Shown here: positions 59,782-64,000 of the stretch, piece after piece
Layout of the letters: every line of letters starts with the position of its first letter
How positions within the stretch are numbered: position 1 is the first letter of the stretch
Origin: Paulownia fortunei
Lineage: Eukaryota; Streptophyta; Magnoliopsida; Lamiales; Paulowniaceae
Assembly: GCA_019321725.1 (NCBI GenBank)
Contig: CM033121.1
Coordinates: 11,532,001-11,596,000 of the forward strand
Length of the DNA: 64,000 nt
Direction of reading: 5' to 3'
The notes under the pieces: model-generated
Databases searched by the model: none
What the model was told of the DNA's origin: nothing
What the model saw: only the letters and a program-made list of their open reading frames with translations
Program-made: the position numbers and the translations under genes

Positions 59782-61341
59782 ATAGGCCTGATGTTCAACA
59801 AGCTCTTCATGCTAATGTGACCAAAATTCCTTATCCGTGGACACATTGCAGGTATTACCTAATTTAATTTTCTTTTATCTCAAAATAATTTAAATAAATT
59901 GAGCAGTAGCTGTTGTACTCTACAAGTGACATGATCATAATAAAAACTCTTAGTTTTTAACCTATTTTTGTATAAATGCATGCAGTGACAACATCTCATT
60001 TCTGAATGATTCACCTTCCTCCATACTCCCTATTATCAGAAAACTTATTGCAACGTCTCAGCGCATTTGGGTTTTTAGGTAATTAATTAATTGATTGATT
60101 GATTATAAAATCGTATTCAATTTCATGCTATATAACTATCTAGATTAATTTAAATATGCATGTTTAATTGGAAGCCATTTATATATTTCAACTAATAATT
60201 TTTCTTGTAATTAATAGTGGAGATACAGATGGTAGAGTTCCAGTGACAGCAACCAGATACACTTTAAGAAAGCTGGGATTAAACATCAAACAGGATTGGA
60301 CTCCTTGGTACACTTACAAGAAGCAGGTACCATTAACTTAATTTAAAACCTTGTTTATTCTTCAACCTAGCCTTTATATAATTGTTATATTTCTCATTTC
60401 ATAATTTTTTTATATCTAATGTTTCTAAACTTATTTCAAGTTAAACCTCAAAATTTATGTAACCATTAAAAGGTATTTAAACTTAGTTTAATACATGCCA
60501 TGAATAGGGTTCTGAATGTTTTAAACGATATCTAGTAGTTTGTTAGTAACTCCTGTAAGAAATTTCATGAACTTCCGTCGAGTTTGTTGTTCTGGTCGAT
60601 GATGAATAACAGGCCAACACTTGTGTACTAGAACACTGGATTAATGGTTTATGGCCCTTTTCCTATTCTAAATGGACAATGACTATAACTTGAGCTAGTC
60701 TTCAACTTGCATTTAGATTGATGAATTTCAATTTGAAGAAATAATTAAAGTTTGGGATTTTAAATGATTTAAAATTTATTGTAACTTAAAATTATTAAAA
60801 CAAACATAATAGAATTATTATATATTTGAAATCTTTAGCTCTCAAACCTTTAATGCTAATGCAACCTAAAGTTCTTCCTACTTGTTATGGATGTATTAAA
60901 GAAAATATTTTACCTGCTCCAAGTGTTTTTACACCAATAAAGATGATATATTAATAATAGGAACAGATTATAGTGACATGGCACAATTCACCATTTCATG
61001 TGTAATGTTATGAAAGAGAACATAATACATTTTAAATAGACATACATCTCCACCAGCTTCAACTATATAAATTTAGATAGCTTACATGTAGTTTTATCTA
61101 TTCTAAATGTGTTGATATATCTTGTACAGTAATCATGGTGCTTAATAAGAATTTTCCCACAATTTAGTCCTAATTAAAACATATATTATAGGTTGGAGGG
61201 TGGACGGTGGAGTATGAAGGTTTGACATTCGTGACAGTGAGAGGAGCAGGACACCAGGTTCCCACAATTAAGCCAAGGCAAGCACTTCAGCTGGTTAACC
61301 ATTTTCTCAAACACCGAAGACTCCCCTCTCAACCATTTTGA
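59782..61341 (+). pseudogene. Serine carboxypeptidase-like (SCPL) gene copy B, 3' half with intact exons
   Basis: Exons: partial 59782-59851 ([19 protein letters not shown], donor AG/GTATT); 59986-60078 ([20 protein letters not shown], ending ..IWVF); 60218-60326 ([15 protein letters not shown] with catalytic Asp; [19 protein letters not shown]); 61192-61341 ([14 protein letters not shown], catalytic His in [15 protein letters not shown], stop). All splice sites are GT..AG and phases agree, so the C-terminal ~160 codons read cleanly. The 5' part, including the first half of the first exon seen here, the oxyanion region and the catalytic Ser, is missing; homology to copy A begins abruptly at ATAGGCCTGATG. 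It is probably not functional unless expressed as part of another transcript. Closest type is SCPL31/34/40. Confidence 0.93.
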
Positions 61342-62512
61342 ATCATCAGCTGGTTACCGCTTTTGGCCCTTGAAATAATTTGAAACAAATTGGAAGTTTT
61401 CTTAATGAAAGTGATCCACCACAAAAGAAATTTAGATTTTAGCCCATCTCATTTCTTCTTTTCATATTTGGCTCTTAGACTTAGATTCTTCTATATATTT
61501 ATATATGTTAGATTTTTTTTCATAATTCTCAAATTTAAATTTCCATGAAGACCATCAACATTTACTATAAACTAAATTGGGTAAATGATTTGAAAAGAAC
61601 CATTAATTTTCTTACAACTACCAATGTGTTAGTATTCATTGTAATTTGCTATTAAAAAATTGCTTGAAATTTTTTCCACGCAGAGGTTTCATCAAGCAAA
61701 AAAAGAAAAAAGAAAAATATTATTCTAGTCAAAATCAAAAGACGAAAAACCAAATCTAATTTGTTGGAAAAAATATCCTGCATAAATATATAGATAGAGG
61801 ATAGATATACTTATACTCGACAAAAGTTGTTATTTCACATATTTCGGATTAAACTTGCTTACAAGTCTTTATTTGGATGAATCAGGAACATATTTTTGAG
61901 CTCCATGTTTCGAGCGAATTACGAGCACGCGTTGCTCGTCTAGATAGATTACTACCAGAATGACACATATGTTTACACATATCAAATCCATGATGTTCTT
62001 GGTTATGCTTTAGGAAAAATCCGTAGTGAGAAATTCTAGAAGAGATATAGAGAGTAAGAAATGAATTACATGTACATTTTAATATCCATTAGGAGAGAGA
62101 TCTCACATAATTAATCCTTTTTTATGCAAGGGATAGTCCTAATCCAACAAGGAATGTAATCCCACTCAAATATTGGATTAGAGTTTAATCAAATATCGAC
62201 GCCAATTGGGTCATGAGTCCAAAATTTGATTCAATTTCTACTATCCCCCACTTATATTTGACTCCTCAAATATCATCCTTGTATATTTTCTCAATCTCAT
62301 ATATTTCCTTCAGAAAATGAGGCGTGCAACCAAGTAAGAATGGAATAGATGGGAGGAGATTTATATTAAATCATCACCAAACTAACATAACTATACAACT
62401 CCCTTACTCGTTGTGTACCCCAAACTATATCGTTGCTCCTAATTAAGCATCTCTAGATCCCGTAATGAAAAAGAAACAACATTCTCGATTCTCTCAAATA
62501 TATACCTATATT
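61342..62512 (+). repeat. SCPL 3' flank, copy B of segmental duplication
   Basis: Collinear with 50882-53500 minus the insertion there. Non-coding. Ends where the Sirevirus-like LTR begins; copy A reads through the corresponding site. Confidence 0.85.
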
Positions 62513-63137
62513 TGTTAGGATCATGATTGGCATTGATGGAAACCCTAACATTTATGCACATGATTCGTATTGCAATTTTGGAAAGTTGTTGACTTGCCAA
62601 ATTGCAACACTTATAAGCTGGCATGTTTTTAAGATTAATTATATGATTGCTTTAATTTATTTTGTGCAGATTTTTTATTAATAATTTTGGAATTTATCAG
62701 CAAGATTTTGGATAGAATTATTCAAGGATATATTACAAGATCAAGATTGATACAATGAAGATACTAAAGATATCTTTTAGATAAGACAAGAATCTTTGGA
62801 GATCTTGAAAAATATATGCAGCATATCTACACGATTTGAAGTAGGATTTGGCATTGATCTAATGTTGGATAAAAGGGCTTTGGAGCATGAAGATTGTGTA
62901 ACTTGTGTTCAATATTTAATGAGAGTCTTTATTTTATGAATAAATCCTAATATTATAATCAAATCAATGAATTATTTATTTGGAAGGCGTGACCTCGTGC
63001 ATATAGGATACTTTTGTATCTAAAGTATATTTACACTTTCTGCATATTGTTACAACACAACTTCCATATGTTACAACATCTTTACATGACTAATTAATTT
63101 AAAGTTGGTAATAGTACTAAATTAAGCAGATCTTTCA
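62513..63137 (+). repeat. Sirevirus-like copia 5' LTR
   Basis: 625 bp, TGTTAGGATCATGATTGG to GATCTTTCA, followed by a primer-binding site. Reverse-complement relative at 32330-33196. Confidence 0.88.
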
Positions 63138-63138
63138 A

Positions 63139-63155
63139 TTGGCATCAAGAGCTGG
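63139..63155 (+). other. Primer-binding site of the Sirevirus-like element
   Basis: TTGGCATCAAGAGCTGG, a variant of the initiator-Met type TGGTATCAGAGC, one base after the LTR. Confidence 0.75.
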
Positions 63156-63182
63156 TCACCGGATATACTCAATGAGATTTTG

Positions 63183-63925
63183 GGAACTGATCTATTGGAC
63201 GTGCAAGAATAGATCATCTTCGTGAAGGAGCATCAACTACACATCTTTCACTATTGGAAGGGACAAACTATTCCTAGAACACAAAAATGTGAGCCTTCAT
63301 AAAATCATTGGATAAATGGACATGGCATGTTGTCATAACAAGCTGGCAACATCCAATGATAACAAATGAAAAGAAAGAAAAGGTACTTAGCTAAAGATGG
63401 AAGACTGAGGAGGAGAAAACTGTGAATTACAATTCTAAGGCACTAAATCTTCAATTCTGTTGATGCTAATCAATTCAAACTGATTGCAAATTGTGAATGC
63501 GCATAGGAGGCTTGGGAAATTTTGCAAATTGCTTATAGAGGAATAACAACAGTCAGAATGTCTAAACTGTAAATTTTGTTCTTAAGATTTGAAGATCTTG
63601 GGGTGGAGGATGATAAGCCAATTGCCAATTTTAATGTGAAGCTATATGACATAGCAAATGAAGCCCAAGCATTTAGTGAAAAACACTCAGATTTCAAGCT
63701 TGTTCGAAAAACATTGAGGTCACTACCAGCAAGGTTTTCATATAAGGTCACTACCATAGAAGAAGCTCATGATGTTAGAAAATTGAAATTGGACGAGTTG
63801 GTGGGTGCGTTGCAAACATTTAAACTAAACTTGCATCACAACATGAGAGATAAGGGAAAAAGTGTTGCATTTCAAGCAGAAGCCCCAAAATCAACAATTG
63901 AACCAAAGGATAGTGATGTGGGTTA
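63183..63925 (+). pseudogene. Sirevirus-like gag (UBN2-type), degenerate N-terminus
   Basis: The first 400 bases carry frameshifted gag pieces (a WTWHVV-like tract and ECA.EAWEIL). From 63576 an open frame gives MFLRFEDLGVEDDKPIANF, DIANEAQAF, KLVRKTLRSLPARFSYKVT, TIEEAHDVRKLKLDELVGAL and DKGKSVAFQAE, the typical gag polyprotein domain of plant copia elements and close to Sireviruses. It ends at a stop at about 63926. The window ends before any pol. Confidence 0.88.
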
Positions 63926-63987
63926 GACTTTCTTGCTCTTATGACAAAAACTTTGGGAAAACTTCTTTGAACGTTGAAAATGAAATT

Positions 63988-64000
63988 TGATAAGTGCATA
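63988..64000 (+). other. Possible start of another LTR at the window end
   Basis: TGATAAGTGCATA matches the start of the Athila-like LTR family (minus-strand 29410 region, AATAAGTGCATA). Only 13 bases are available. Confidence 0.3.

Overview
The window is repeat-dominated nuclear DNA from a flowering plant, most likely a eudicot. It is AT-rich and shows no operon-like gene packing. It holds plant-type Ty1/copia and Ty3/gypsy retrotransposons, a tRNA-derived SINE, and pieces of three plant gene families: serine carboxypeptidase-like (SCPL), LONELY GUY (LOG) and a leucine-rich-repeat receptor-like protein. No intact host gene is visible. I see no rRNA, tRNA gene, CRISPR or organellar block.

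Layout. 1-1551 is a copia pol piece repeated almost exactly at 13901-15451, and it ends at a 100-N assembly gap. 1652-7167 is mostly unassignable AT-rich DNA with one dispersed repeat (R1). 7168-8596 is dispersed repeat R2. It abuts a broken minus-strand Ty3 element (8485-11850), whose RT is split by a solo LTR (9017-10550, target duplication GTAGG). 12492-29753 is one copia insertion whose 3' LTR is itself split by an 11-kb minus-strand Athila/Tat-type Ty3 element (18468-29410). That element's 5' LTR is in turn interrupted by an R1 copy and by a solo LTR of the same copia family that hosts it. The Athila-like element also carries a fragment of an LRR receptor-like gene inside gag, and an intronless LOG copy next to a second, unrecognised coding remnant downstream of pol.

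29754-32329 holds LTR-like DNA and a 476-bp tandem duplication. 32330-46071 is the 3' part of a minus-strand Sirevirus-like copia, split by a complete 9.0-kb Tekay/Del-type Ty3 element (33922-42948, target duplication GTATA). That element's LTRs are very similar, but its gag-pol is broken mostly by single-base indels.

46140-53500 and 59782-62512 are two copies (A and B) of one SCPL 3'-half region. Copy A is wrecked by frameshifts, a lost splice donor, a SINE, a Tekay solo LTR in the SINE tail, and a further solo LTR downstream. Copy B keeps intact exons and splice sites but lacks its 5' half. Between A and B lies a truncated plus-strand Tat-like element (LTR, gag, protease) ending at the second R2 copy. 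The window closes with the LTR, primer-binding site and gag of another Sirevirus-like element.

How it fits together: this is a graveyard built by serial nested insertion, not a set of cooperating genes. The most interesting point is the Athila-like element carrying several pieces of host genes. The frequency of one-base indels also raises the possibility of assembly error, which would affect every 'pseudogene' call here.
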